64,000 nucleotides of DNA from Bacteroidales bacterium (GTDB lineage: Bacteria; Bacteroidota; Bacteroidia; Bacteroidales; UBA3824): positions 1-64,000 of the forward strand of contig JAFXZT010000041.1 of assembly GCA_017541145.1 (NCBI GenBank), given 5' to 3'. Numbering within the stretch: position 1 is the stretch's first letter; each line of letters begins with the position of its first letter. Under the pieces are notes generated by a model. The model did not search any database, was not told where the DNA came from, and saw only the letters and a program-made list of their open reading frames with translations. A program made the translations under genes and the position numbers. Below, in pieces: positions 25,945-35,569 of the stretch.

Positions 25945-27351
25945 TTATTCGGTAATGCTATTGTTGTAATAGTCATTAAACCATTGATAAACCGGATACA
26001 CGCCTGACTCGTAATCGTACAAGCCTGTTCCGTCAGCACCGCCGTCTTCAGGGTGTGTAGGGTCAAACTCAGCCAAGTGATGCTCCCAAACGAATGTAAG
26101 CCAGCTTACGTTGCCGTATTCGTCAGCAATACGTTTGAAATTTGCACCGAAACCGCCTTTTCCGGCAACTCCGGTGTAACCTGTACCCCATGTACCGAGG
26201 TATCCGCTGCGGGCAAATTGTGGACGAGCCCAATCAAGCTCGGTTACAATGATAGGAGCTTTGCTTGCTATGCAACCTACTTTCTCATCAAACTGTTTGC
26301 GGAACTCAGCGTAACTGCCTGTACCTGTACCACCGTCACCGTTGTTACCGTCTGAGCCGAACCAACCCGGATAGCAGTGAACAGCATATCCGATGTTGCT
26401 GCCTTTTATCGGGAATTTTACATATCCGCGGTAATCTCCTTGATATGCCACAGCAGGAACCCAAAGAACGTTTTCGCAACCGTTGGCACGGATAACATCC
26501 ACAACGGATTGAAATATTTCGGTTTCAATTTTGTAGAAATTGTCGCCTTCAACCCATTTTGAACCATCCCAACGTGGACCGTAGTCTTTCTTTTCCGGAT
26601 CCCAAATATAAACCGGCTCGTTGGCAAGTTCAAACATGATATCCGGATTGTTACGGAGTTTCGGGTGTTGTGAAACTATATCCCAAACAGTTTTCAAGTA
26701 TTCCTGATAGTCCTGAGAAGGATAAGGTTTTCCATCCTTAAGCGAAAGATGCGAAGTCTCAGTATAGTGTTCTGAAGTTGTAATGATATGCGGACAAACT
26801 CCCGGAGGACGCATCACTACTTTCATTCCCTTGCTGATTGCGTATTCTGCCATCGGAACAAAGAGTTCGTCGAGATACTTTCTCAAAAGCTCGGGATCGA
26901 AATTTGTAATATCCGCCTCATCACTTCCGGAAGCGTTACTGCGAGAAGTATTGGGTTTGTTGGTCCAAGTAGGATCCATGTGCAGACGCATCCAAGTCAT
27001 GTGCCAGCCGGCTTTTACGATGCCGTCGATCATGCGCTTGTTGTATTTCATACAACCCGAAACATCAAGACCGCTCCAATATTTGCCTGCCTCATTAAAC
27101 CAAGAACTGTATGTCTGAGCAAAACCGTGAAGATTTACGATATTTCCGTTTCCGTCTTTGAGGTATTTGCCGTCAACATGTAGACCTGATGGAGTTACGA
27201 CTTTTGCAGTATCCTCCGTCTCCGAAGGTTTGTTTGAGCCACCTCCGTTGTAATTTGGTTTTTCCTTTACATCGTCGTCACTACATGCAAAAAATCCTAG
27301 GCTGAGAATAAGAGAAAAAGCAAATATTATATTTCGATTGAAAATTCTCAT
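25945..27351 (-). CDS. GH5 family glycoside hydrolase, surface lipoprotein (putative xylanase)
   Basis: A 468-residue clan GH-A enzyme. The lipobox FFAC (Cys23) is followed by SDDDVKEK, then a linker to about residue 50. The GH5 barrel follows with LHGFAQT (74-80), the Arg-containing MRLHMDP, acid/base Glu245 in FELANEPV, the HCYPGW segment (325-330) and nucleophile Glu371 in IIVTELDWA. The subfamily cannot be fixed by eye. In xylan loci of Bacteroides, GH5_21 xylanases are typical, so an endo-xylanase role is inferred from context. It follows the GH10-CBM gene after a perfect 12-base hairpin. Confidence 0.88.
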   Translation of the reverse strand: MRIFNRNIIFAFSLILSLGFFACSDDDVKEKPNYNGGGSNKPSETEDTAKVVTPSGLHVDGKYLKDGNGNIVNLHGFAQTYSSWFNEAGKYWSGLDVSGCMKYNKRMIDGIVKAGWHMTWMRLHMDPTWTNKPNTSRSNASGSDEADITNFDPELLRKYLDELFVPMAEYAISKGMKVVMRPPGVCPHIITTSEHYTETSHLSLKDGKPYPSQDYQEYLKTVWDIVSQHPKLRNNPDIMFELANEPVYIWDPEKKDYGPRWDGSKWVEGDNFYKIETEIFQSVVDVIRANGCENVLWVPAVAYQGDYRGYVKFPIKGSNIGYAVHCYPGWFGSDGNNGDGGTGTGSYAEFRKQFDEKVGCIASKAPIIVTELDWARPQFARSGYLGTWGTGYTGVAGKGGFGANFKRIADEYGNVSWLTFVWEHHLAEFDPTHPEDGGADGTGLYDYESGVYPVYQWFNDYYNNSITE

Positions 27352-27366
27352 AATTTTTTTTTATAA

Positions 27367-27398
27367 AACGGAGGCTTATGAAAAATTAAGCCTCCGTT
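27367..27398 (-). terminator. Perfect hairpin between GH10-CBM and GH5 genes
   Basis: AACGGAGGCTTA (27367-27378) pairs perfectly with TAAGCCTCCGTT (27387-27398), and the minus-strand transcript continues with UUUUA. It divides the conserved core (SusC to GH10) from the accessory enzymes and may reduce read-through or protect the 3' end of the core mRNA. Confidence 0.65.
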
Positions 27399-27420
27399 AA
27401 GAAATCAAAATAAAATAATA

Positions 27421-29799
27421 TTATTTGCCTTGCAAACCTTCAACGAAACCTGCATATTGCGATTTACGTTGATAACCTTCAGTCCAAAGACCTGCCGGTT
27501 CGCCAGCACGCCATGTAGCATTAGAATTAGCATCAGCAGGAGTCCAAAGACAAATACCGGCTTGTTGAGAAGCAGGAATAATTTCCAAATACTTAGAAAC
27601 AATAAACTTGTAGAATTCAGCCATTTGTTTATTCATATCAGAAGTTACATTCATGCTCTTAACCGGAGCACCGGCAGCACTGATATAGTTCATATCAAGT
27701 TCGGAAATTCTGATAAGTTTACCTGTCTCTTTAAGTTTATTAAGCATATTTTCGATACCTTCTTTAGCAGCTTCCTGTTGAGCAGCATCAGCATAGAAAC
27801 TTACGTGCATTTCAGTACCAATACCATCGATTACAGTACCATCTTCTTCCCAATAAGAAATCCAATCAAGAAGTGACTGAAGTTTTTCAGGATTAGATTC
27901 AAGACGGCTTTCGTTTACAAAGAGTTTAAGGTCAGAAACACCGTTTGCAGAACCGGCTTCACGAGCCAATTTTACGAGGTCTCTTACATAATCTTTACCG
28001 AGGTATTCAGCCCAGTAGAAGTTCTTCTTAACCTCTTTGTCGTTTTTATTAACAACATTTGCACCTTTAGATTGCAAAGAGAAAGCGCTACCGGAAATAT
28101 TGATATCTTCTCCGGCTTTATTAGATTCAGCCAAAGGTTCACTAACAATATTCCAAGATTTTACGTATCCGTTAGTATTCTTGAAAAGACCGTTGATCCA
28201 ATCACCGACGATAGGCAACAAGTTGTCACGTTTTTCTTTAAGTGTAAGTGGAATACCACCCACTTCCTCTACTGTTACAACAGTATACTTAAGTTCACCG
28301 TCAAAGATTTCCGGGTCAACAAATTCTTGCTGAATTTTTACAACAAAAGAGCTCAAATCATCGGAACTAAAATCACCGTTTTTAACAACTTCAGTACCAC
28401 CGATTTCAAGGCTGATATCATCAAAATAGATTACATTAGCCTCACCTGTAGCAAGGTCGAATGCAAATGTATGACCACCCTGACCAGATGATTCATGTAC
28501 ATAATCTTGTTCAAAAGTACCTTCCTTTACATAATCCTGCCATTCAGTTGTAATTGACAAGTCAGTAACACCACCGGAAATCCAATGATCGCCGTCAGCA
28601 TCACCGTGAATACCTGAACCCGGTTTGTAAGCCTTGTCAGCACGAACTCGACATTTGAATTTGTAGCTAACACCTTTTTTGAAATCTATAGAACTCTTAA
28701 TCCAAAGCTGAGTTGCCCAAGTCTGACCATTAGCACCGCCTGGAGCTTCAGTATTAGAAGGACAATTGATTTTCAAACATCTAACTTCATCACTGTATTC
28801 AACTTTAGTTTCGATTTTAGTAACAGCAGCAAGCTCTTCACGGGTTGTTCCTGCCGGCATTGCATCAGCATCATCGAAAGAAGAGTTCTCATATATATTC
28901 TTCTTATCAGGATCACTTTTTTTGTAAATTACGAAATCATCAATCAAGAGATCTCCTTCTACCTTACCTGTACCAAACTGGAATTTTTTATATTCAAATT
29001 TACGACCGTCAGGTGCTTCTTTAAGAGTTGTAAATGTCTGAGTAATTGTAGTCCAATCTTCTCCTACATTCACACCATACTTAGCAACATCAGAATAAGA
29101 GCTATAAGATTGTTGCCAATCTTCAGTACGTTTACCCTCAGGATCCGGTACAGTACATTTGGTACCACTAGGATCCATAAGTTCAAGCTGAAGACCTACT
29201 GCCTTAGTAGCTTTTGCTTGGAAAGTAATCACATAATCGGTTTCCACTTCCAATGCCTCGTCCCACTGAATGAAGAAATTAGAATCCCAAGCATTAGATT
29301 TAGCTGTAGCTTGAGTATATTTAAGAACTGCATTAGACTTTGCATTTGGATCCGGTTTGTTCTTAACCTTTTCTTCCAACAAATCGCAATTCTGATTAGC
29401 ACTCAAGCAAAAAGGAGCACCAAAAATTTCAATTCCATTTTGCTGAGCTCTGCTAACAAATGATGCTATGCTTGCAAAATCGAAAGTACCGTCAGCACCT
29501 GCACAGTCTGCGATACTCCAACCTGATGAAGGAATTACTTCTTCAAAATTGTTTTTAGCCAAAATATATTCAGCGCCATCGCTAGTAAATGCAGATCCCG
29601 AAACAGCAGCACCAAGTTTGAAATTAGGACTTGAAGCCTTGTTTACATAATCTTTGAGTACGCCCAAAGAATTGAGATATTCTGAAGTCTCAACGCTTTC
29701 AGGCTTGTCAACTGAATAGTCCTGTACTATCTCATCGTCACAACTTGTTGCTGCAACAGCAATCAAAGCAACAGGAAGAATTTTATATAAATATTTCAT
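27421..29799 (-). CDS. xyn10C: GH10 protein with inserted CBM modules (Xyn10C type), altered active site
   Basis: The architecture matches Xyn10C of the conserved Bacteroidota xylan cluster: a GH10 barrel split by two CBM4_9-like modules. The signal ends AATSC (Cys20) followed by DDE. The GH10 N-part is at about 40-140, CBM-like modules at about 150-295 and 300-490, and the GH10 C-part at about 520-792. Acid/base position Glu554 (WNIVSEP) and nucleophile Glu700 (RISELDMNY) are kept. Several other active-site residues differ from the two other GH10 proteins here: GHTLAWHSQ is GAPFCLSAN, WDVVNEP is WNIVSEP, and INDYN is VNESR. So this copy may be weak, altered in specificity, or mainly a xylan binder. 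It follows the DUF1735 gene by 28 bases. Confidence 0.88.
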   Translation of the reverse strand: MKYLYKILPVALIAVAATSCDDEIVQDYSVDKPESVETSEYLNSLGVLKDYVNKASSPNFKLGAAVSGSAFTSDGAEYILAKNNFEEVIPSSGWSIADCAGADGTFDFASIASFVSRAQQNGIEIFGAPFCLSANQNCDLLEEKVKNKPDPNAKSNAVLKYTQATAKSNAWDSNFFIQWDEALEVETDYVITFQAKATKAVGLQLELMDPSGTKCTVPDPEGKRTEDWQQSYSSYSDVAKYGVNVGEDWTTITQTFTTLKEAPDGRKFEYKKFQFGTGKVEGDLLIDDFVIYKKSDPDKKNIYENSSFDDADAMPAGTTREELAAVTKIETKVEYSDEVRCLKINCPSNTEAPGGANGQTWATQLWIKSSIDFKKGVSYKFKCRVRADKAYKPGSGIHGDADGDHWISGGVTDLSITTEWQDYVKEGTFEQDYVHESSGQGGHTFAFDLATGEANVIYFDDISLEIGGTEVVKNGDFSSDDLSSFVVKIQQEFVDPEIFDGELKYTVVTVEEVGGIPLTLKEKRDNLLPIVGDWINGLFKNTNGYVKSWNIVSEPLAESNKAGEDINISGSAFSLQSKGANVVNKNDKEVKKNFYWAEYLGKDYVRDLVKLAREAGSANGVSDLKLFVNESRLESNPEKLQSLLDWISYWEEDGTVIDGIGTEMHVSFYADAAQQEAAKEGIENMLNKLKETGKLIRISELDMNYISAAGAPVKSMNVTSDMNKQMAEFYKFIVSKYLEIIPASQQAGICLWTPADANSNATWRAGEPAGLWTEGYQRKSQYAGFVEGLQGK

Positions 29800-29827
29800 A
29801 TTAAATACTCAGAATTAATTACATTTT

Positions 29828-30817
29828 CTAATAATAAATATTGAAATTCTCTTTAGACACGCCACGAGTCTGAAGTACCAAAGTGTCTTTAACAGCCATC
29901 TTTGTATAGTTGCCGACTTGAAGTGTGTAATCGAGATAAAGGCCGTCACGATCTTTGTTGCCCCATGCGAGTTTTTCAGTTTTCTCGCCGTAGTGACCGG
30001 TACCGTTAACAGTAATATCCTTAGTAAGAGAAGTAATTGTACACTCTCCGTTTTCGTCAAAAGTAAGTTCAATATCACAAGTAACAGGTTTGTTGTTCAT
30101 GTCATACATCTCATTACCTTCAAGATTAAGAACCGGAATAGTACATGTAAGAGTATTAAGAGAAGTAGTCTTGGTTTTGAATACTTCATCGTTTTCTACA
30201 CCTTTGTGTCTTACATTTACAAAAGTATTTTCACCGTCTGTAATTACATCAACACCTCTGCGAAGATAGATAGCAGAATATTTGTTGATATATTTCACAA
30301 GATATAAGACATAAGCCTTTTCAGGATTAATTCTGTCTGCACCTGTTAGTGAAGTCATTTTAAGAGGAATAACGTATGTATTTTCTACTGATTTAGGATC
30401 AGCAAAAAACTCATCTGTAAGTTGAACATCAACATGAGCATTATGACTGCCAGAATATTTAAGTTCACTACCTTCGAGATGATAGTAATTAGTAGGCATT
30501 GCAAGGACAGGTTTTGTCATAGCCTCATCGAAATAGCAATCCTTTACCAAAGATTCGTCTACTTCGAAATTAACAGTGGCAGAAATACCATCGTAAGTAC
30601 CACCAGATACCGAATAAATTGCACAACGGTGAGCATTATCGTTATCGGTGTTGTAGACATCCTCTCCAAGTACTATGGTACGTACAGGTGTTTGGTATGC
30701 AAAATAAACAGTTGTACCACCTTCGTAATCCGGGAAAGTCATGTCAGAGTTCTTACAAGCACTTGCTCCCATGAGAGCAAATGCCAAAGAGCCATATATC
30801 AAACTATTAGCTTTCAT
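29828..30817 (-). CDS. xusE: DUF1735 surface lipoprotein of the xylan core cluster (XusE type)
   Basis: A 329-residue lipoprotein (signal ending ASAC, Cys21) without enzyme motifs. The N-terminal half (about 30-185) has the DUF1735 (BT_3987-type) pattern: a first strand TVYFAYQTPVRTIVLGED, then a middle segment around VPLKMTSL. The C-terminal half is a second beta domain (about 195-329). In P. bryantii and related species the gene at this place between SusD and xyn10C is xusE. Such proteins sit on the surface and are thought to bind the polymer. Unlike the SusD proteins and enzymes next to it, its Cys is followed by KNSD, a weaker surface-export signal. Confidence 0.82.
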   Translation of the reverse strand: MKANSLIYGSLAFALMGASACKNSDMTFPDYEGGTTVYFAYQTPVRTIVLGEDVYNTDNDNAHRCAIYSVSGGTYDGISATVNFEVDESLVKDCYFDEAMTKPVLAMPTNYYHLEGSELKYSGSHNAHVDVQLTDEFFADPKSVENTYVIPLKMTSLTGADRINPEKAYVLYLVKYINKYSAIYLRRGVDVITDGENTFVNVRHKGVENDEVFKTKTTSLNTLTCTIPVLNLEGNEMYDMNNKPVTCDIELTFDENGECTITSLTKDITVNGTGHYGEKTEKLAWGNKDRDGLYLDYTLQVGNYTKMAVKDTLVLQTRGVSKENFNIYY

Positions 30818-30860
30818 ATTATTAATTATATTTATTTTAATTTAATTATTATTTCCAATG

Positions 30861-32639
30861 CTACCATCCCTGATTTTGAGCCAAATTGCTCCATTTTAGA
30901 ACCTCAGCATTAGGAATAGGACTATAAATCATATTATCCTTGTACATAAATGAATTAACGTCAATAGTATTATAAACGCCATTAGAAATCTGAACACCGG
31001 TAAGTTTTTCATTCAAGCCCTGAAGATCATTCCAACGACGGAGATCAAAGAATCTGTGTCCTTCAAAACAAAGTTCGATACGACGCTCATTTCTAATAAG
31101 TTCACGCATTTGCTCTTTGCTTGCTGCACAAGATTCGAGATATGCGTCAGACTCACCTTTACAAATACCGGCTCTTTCACGAAGTGCCTTAATAACTTCA
31201 TAAGCAGAATATCCGTTGCTACCGCCGGCTTTAGGACCCCAAGCCTCGTTCGCAGCCTCTGCATAATTAAGGAATATCTCAGTAAAACGAATCCAAGCAC
31301 TGTAATGATAATGATCGTTCCATTTTTTATCAGAACCACTGATTACATCACCGCGAAGAATTTTTTTGAGGTAATAACCGGTTTTTGTAGAACTAGAAAC
31401 TTTGTTGAGTGCGTCATCTTTTGAAGCATCATGGGTAACGATTTCTGCATCACCGAATTTAGAACCGTCATGTACGATATAATAATCGAGACGCGGATCA
31501 CGATCTGCATAAGGATTTGCAGGATCATATCCTGATTTAGTATCAGTAATAGGATAACCGTTTGCCATACCAAATGCATCAACCAAGTTTTGAGAAGGAT
31601 TTACAAAACCTTTGCCGTTGAGAGACGGAGGGAAATTATTTTCTTCCAAAGCGTGACCGTTTTCCCTATTGCTTCTCCAAAGGATTTCTGCAGGACAAAG
31701 ACCGTTTTCTACATCGTCAGCGTTGAGATACCAATAAAATCCTTGAGGATCCATACCGGAAACACCACCAACAGTGTTGAGAACTTGAGCTGCTGCATTA
31801 GCTGCATCTTCGTAAGTATATGAAGTAGAACCCTCAAATGCAGGAGATGTTACCCAAAGCAAAACTTCAGACTTGATTGCCATGGCAATTTTTGCATTAA
31901 TTCTACCTACAAGGTGTGCACCAAATGCTGTAGAATACAAAGCACCACTGATACCTTGTTCCTTATATTTTGCAGGAACTTCATCACTTTCAAAATCCTT
32001 ATATTCCAAAGGAAGAATATCAATAGCAGCATTAAGGTCAGAAATTATCTGATCGGTACATTCTTGAATAGTGTTACGAGACAAATTGAAGTCAGCATCA
32101 CCGGCGAACTCTTCAGTAAACACCGGATAACCAAGGAAATTACCGCTAGCATCCTTACCTGCGTAAGTTCTAAGCAAGTAATAACCATAAAGTCCTCGTA
32201 ATGCATAAGCCTCACCACGCATTCTCTCACTATACAACATATTTTTTGTTTCATCACCAGTCCAGTCGTTTTTTCCGAGGTTGCCCATGAAGATATTGAT
32301 ATAGTTGATAGAAGAGAGATATGTACTCCAAGATTTAAAAGGCGTGGACTCTGAAGTCCACGATTTTGAAAGATTGATGTAAGTATTGCTGTTGACGTTG
32401 CAATAAGCATCACTTGTTGCCAAGTCTGACTCTACATTCCATCCACCGGCATTTTTAAAAGGCATATTGGTATAAACACCGGAAAGGATGCCCGACATCC
32501 AGTCACCGTTGTTTACAACGGCGTCGATATCGTTCTTGTTTTCCATAGCCGGCTCCATAACATCCTCACAAGCTGAAAATGCAAAACCTGCCAAAAGCAA
32601 CGAACCGCATGTTAACGATTTTATACTGAAATTTGTCAT
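30861..32639 (-). CDS. xusD: SusD/RagB-family nutrient-binding lipoprotein, second pair (XusD)
   Basis: A 592-residue outer-membrane lipoprotein that closes the SusC pore like a lid and hands over oligosaccharide. The signal ends FAFSAC (Cys24) followed by EDV. It has the SusD fold with TPR-like helices: the N-terminal part includes MRGEAYALRGLYGYYLLR, the middle has many aromatic and Asn/Gly loops, and the C-terminus has the family segment WIRFTEIFLNYAEAANEA and ends RRIELCFEGHRFFDLRRW near residue 540. It is the partner of the SusC gene directly upstream (29-base gap). Confidence 0.94.
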   Translation of the reverse strand: MTNFSIKSLTCGSLLLAGFAFSACEDVMEPAMENKNDIDAVVNNGDWMSGILSGVYTNMPFKNAGGWNVESDLATSDAYCNVNSNTYINLSKSWTSESTPFKSWSTYLSSINYINIFMGNLGKNDWTGDETKNMLYSERMRGEAYALRGLYGYYLLRTYAGKDASGNFLGYPVFTEEFAGDADFNLSRNTIQECTDQIISDLNAAIDILPLEYKDFESDEVPAKYKEQGISGALYSTAFGAHLVGRINAKIAMAIKSEVLLWVTSPAFEGSTSYTYEDAANAAAQVLNTVGGVSGMDPQGFYWYLNADDVENGLCPAEILWRSNRENGHALEENNFPPSLNGKGFVNPSQNLVDAFGMANGYPITDTKSGYDPANPYADRDPRLDYYIVHDGSKFGDAEIVTHDASKDDALNKVSSSTKTGYYLKKILRGDVISGSDKKWNDHYHYSAWIRFTEIFLNYAEAANEAWGPKAGGSNGYSAYEVIKALRERAGICKGESDAYLESCAASKEQMRELIRNERRIELCFEGHRFFDLRRWNDLQGLNEKLTGVQISNGVYNTIDVNSFMYKDNMIYSPIPNAEVLKWSNLAQNQGW

Positions 32640-32668
32640 TGTGTTTTTTCAAATAAGATTAAATTAGA

Positions 32669-35530
32669 TTAGAAAGTTACTCTGAGACCAAACATAAATC
32701 TTCTTGTCTGAAGAGTCGCTGTAGATGTGTTCTCTTTGTAATAATTAAGCAATGTAACATCCTTCTCTTTTGAAATTCTCAACAAGCTTGATGCGTTTAC
32801 GAAAACAGAAGCTCTTGAAATGAAATTGTTTTCAAAAAGGCTTGCCGGCAAATCGTAAGTAAGCTGTACACGCTCAAGATTAAAAGCGTCAGTCTTGTAC
32901 ATCCAGAAGTCAGAAGTTACATAGTTGTTTTTAGAATCACGTGTAATACGAGGATAAGTTGCAGTAGCAGCTGTTTCCTCTGTCCAGCAGTCACGAGCGA
33001 TAGCAGAATACTTACCGTTTTCTGCATCGATTTGATAATATCCGTTATCTTTCAAACCATAACCACCGGCATTTGCATTACCAGCAACAAAGAGTGTGAA
33101 GTTTTTGTACTTAACAGTTACATTGAAACCCATGATATAAGGAGAACCCCATTTGCCGAGGTATACTTTGTCTTTATCATCGATAACATTGTCACCGTTT
33201 TGGTCAACATAAATCAAATCACCAGGTTTTACGTCAGTACCAAGATTCTGTGTGATAACAGTACCGTCTTCAGATTTATAATTCTCGATTTCTTCCTTAG
33301 ATTGGAAAATTCCGAGACACTGATACCCCCAATAACCGTTAACAGGTTTGCCTTCTTTTTTCTGGTAATCGTATTCTGCTACTTCATCATATTTGGTTCT
33401 CTTTACTTCGGAATATAATCCGTAAGCACCTGCTGACAAAGACAAGTCACCAAATTTTTTGTTGAATGTAATACCAAGTTCATATCCTTTGGTTTCTTCA
33501 TCGTTAAGATTCTGATAAGGGATAAAACTTGTAGAACCATTACTCATGAATTCAGGATAAGAAGAAAGTGGTTTTGCAAGCAAACCTTCACGTTTGTCAG
33601 TGAAGTAAGAACCTTCAAGAACAATCATGTCATCAAGGAAACCTGCTTTGAGGTCGATTGACATCATTTTGTGTTTTACGAAGTCGAGATTGTAGTTAGA
33701 ACCTGCACGACATGTTGTACCTTTAAGAGGATTTGCTTGGTCTCTCCAAGAGAATCCACCGTAATTGTTTTCCCAGTTACCGAGATACATGTACCAGTTT
33801 TCGATGTCGATATCTTCATCGATAGTACCGAAGTTAGCATTCAAAGAAAGTGTTGATACAATGCCGTTGCCTTGCATGAAATCTTCGTTTGCGATATTCC
33901 AACCGGCAGAGATTGACTTAGAAAAACCGTTGCGTTTGCCTTCAGCCAACTTTGTGGTGTGAGGAATTGCAGCAGTAAGTCCTAAGTAATATTTGTGTGC
34001 GAAATTGTAGTTTGCAGAAAAACCAAGATTTGCATTTGTTGTTCTATGATAAGTTTCTGCTTTAGTAAGTTGGTAAACATTAGCCAATGCCATTGCGCTA
34101 ACATTGTTGTCACCAAATGACTTATCATATCCAAGGATAACATTGCCGGAAACTACACGGTTGTTACTTGAATTATTGATAGTCTGTTCACCAGACTTCT
34201 TTTCAGTACCTTTACGTTCCAAAGCTACGATTTCATCATAACCGTTGATATTACCCCAAGTAGGCACGTATGAATAATACTGGTTTTCAAAAGCTGTTAC
34301 ATATTGAGTAACAAAGTCCATTGAATAACCTGACTTGAAATAAAGTCCGTCAAGTAATGATGAAAGATTTGCTTTTACGCCTGCATCAAACATAAACTGA
34401 CGTTTTGTTGTTTTACGGCTACCGGCAGCATACATATTAGCAATTTCGTTAGTAATTGTTTGGTTGCTAGCACCAAGGATGTAATTTCCGTCAATCACGC
34501 CCAACGAAGTATTTACCATATCGATAGCTGCCTTATTATCAGGATTAATCATAGAGATAGGCAAAAGCGGTGCAGAGTAATCAAGGAAGTTTGGACGCAA
34601 AGTTGCGGCAGCTTTCCAATAATCTGCTCTGGCTTCTTTTGCATTATCGAATGTAGCATTAGCATTAACGTAAGCAGTAATATTCTTTGTAAGATTGATA
34701 TCGACATTACCTCTTACATTAAGTCTAGAAGTACCGGCATTGTCACCCTCACCGATTTTTACAAAATCACCGCTGTGAATATAACCGATATTTGAATAGA
34801 AATGAGCTTTCTCATTACCGCCATTGAGTTCTAAATTGGCATCAGTACGGTTGATAGCTTTTTTCAAATAATCAGATGAATAGAAATCCACATCCGGATA
34901 ACGGTAAGGATTAGAACCTACAGAAGTGTAATAAATTTGTTCATCAGAATAACGCTTTGTAGTAAGACCGTCGGCAGCAGCTACTTGATTGTACATAGCC
35001 ATATATTCAGCAGCGCCCAAATATTCCGGATACTGACGAACAACATCCATACCTGAAGCAATATTTGCTGTAATTTCAAGTCCTTCTACATTACCGCGTT
35101 TTGTCTTAACCAAAATAGCACCGTTAGCAGCTATACTACCATAAAGCATAATTGCTTCAGCACTTTTAAGAACTGTAATCTGCTCGATTTCTGAAGGAGT
35201 AACATTGTTGATATCACGTATTACACCATCTATTACATAGATAGGCGAACTCTGACATCCCCTGATATTACCATTCCAGCCGGTAATACCTGTAGCATAG
35301 CTGGAAATATTATCGAGGGCATAAGTATGAAAATTATTTGCATATACCTCTTTGGTGTCGATATACGAAACACCGCCTAAAATGTCTCTTGCATCTTTTT
35401 CCTGTCCAAATGCCATAGAGACCTTAACAGCAGCAGTAGAATCGCCATCTTCCACCTCCTGTGCCTGAAGGGTTGCAGGAACAGAAGCGGTTGCAAGGAT
35501 CATCAATATAATTGATTTAAAATTCTTCAT
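32669..35530 (-). CDS. xusC: SusC-like TonB-dependent transporter, second pair, short N-terminus (XusC)
   Basis: Outer-membrane active importer of xylo-oligosaccharides. The signal peptide ends TLQAQ (about residue 24). The plug begins at about 45 with DARDILGGVSYID and includes IYVIDGV and ITVLKSAEAIMLYG, where SusC proteins usually have VLVDGV and VLKDASATAIYG. The barrel ends with the Phe-terminal motif RRFMFGLRVTF. At 953 residues it lacks the carboxypeptidase-like N-terminal domain that the first SusC here (1049 residues) has, and its TonB box is not obvious. Tandem SusC pairs in which the second is shorter are a feature of the xylan core cluster. Energy coupling of this copy may differ. 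Confidence 0.93.
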   Translation of the reverse strand: MKNFKSIILMILATASVPATLQAQEVEDGDSTAAVKVSMAFGQEKDARDILGGVSYIDTKEVYANNFHTYALDNISSYATGITGWNGNIRGCQSSPIYVIDGVIRDINNVTPSEIEQITVLKSAEAIMLYGSIAANGAILVKTKRGNVEGLEITANIASGMDVVRQYPEYLGAAEYMAMYNQVAAADGLTTKRYSDEQIYYTSVGSNPYRYPDVDFYSSDYLKKAINRTDANLELNGGNEKAHFYSNIGYIHSGDFVKIGEGDNAGTSRLNVRGNVDINLTKNITAYVNANATFDNAKEARADYWKAAATLRPNFLDYSAPLLPISMINPDNKAAIDMVNTSLGVIDGNYILGASNQTITNEIANMYAAGSRKTTKRQFMFDAGVKANLSSLLDGLYFKSGYSMDFVTQYVTAFENQYYSYVPTWGNINGYDEIVALERKGTEKKSGEQTINNSSNNRVVSGNVILGYDKSFGDNNVSAMALANVYQLTKAETYHRTTNANLGFSANYNFAHKYYLGLTAAIPHTTKLAEGKRNGFSKSISAGWNIANEDFMQGNGIVSTLSLNANFGTIDEDIDIENWYMYLGNWENNYGGFSWRDQANPLKGTTCRAGSNYNLDFVKHKMMSIDLKAGFLDDMIVLEGSYFTDKREGLLAKPLSSYPEFMSNGSTSFIPYQNLNDEETKGYELGITFNKKFGDLSLSAGAYGLYSEVKRTKYDEVAEYDYQKKEGKPVNGYWGYQCLGIFQSKEEIENYKSEDGTVITQNLGTDVKPGDLIYVDQNGDNVIDDKDKVYLGKWGSPYIMGFNVTVKYKNFTLFVAGNANAGGYGLKDNGYYQIDAENGKYSAIARDCWTEETAATATYPRITRDSKNNYVTSDFWMYKTDAFNLERVQLTYDLPASLFENNFISRASVFVNASSLLRISKEKDVTLLNYYKENTSTATLQTRRFMFGLRVTF

Positions 35531-35569
35531 TGTAATAATTTAATTTTGTTTCAAATAATACATAAAATA

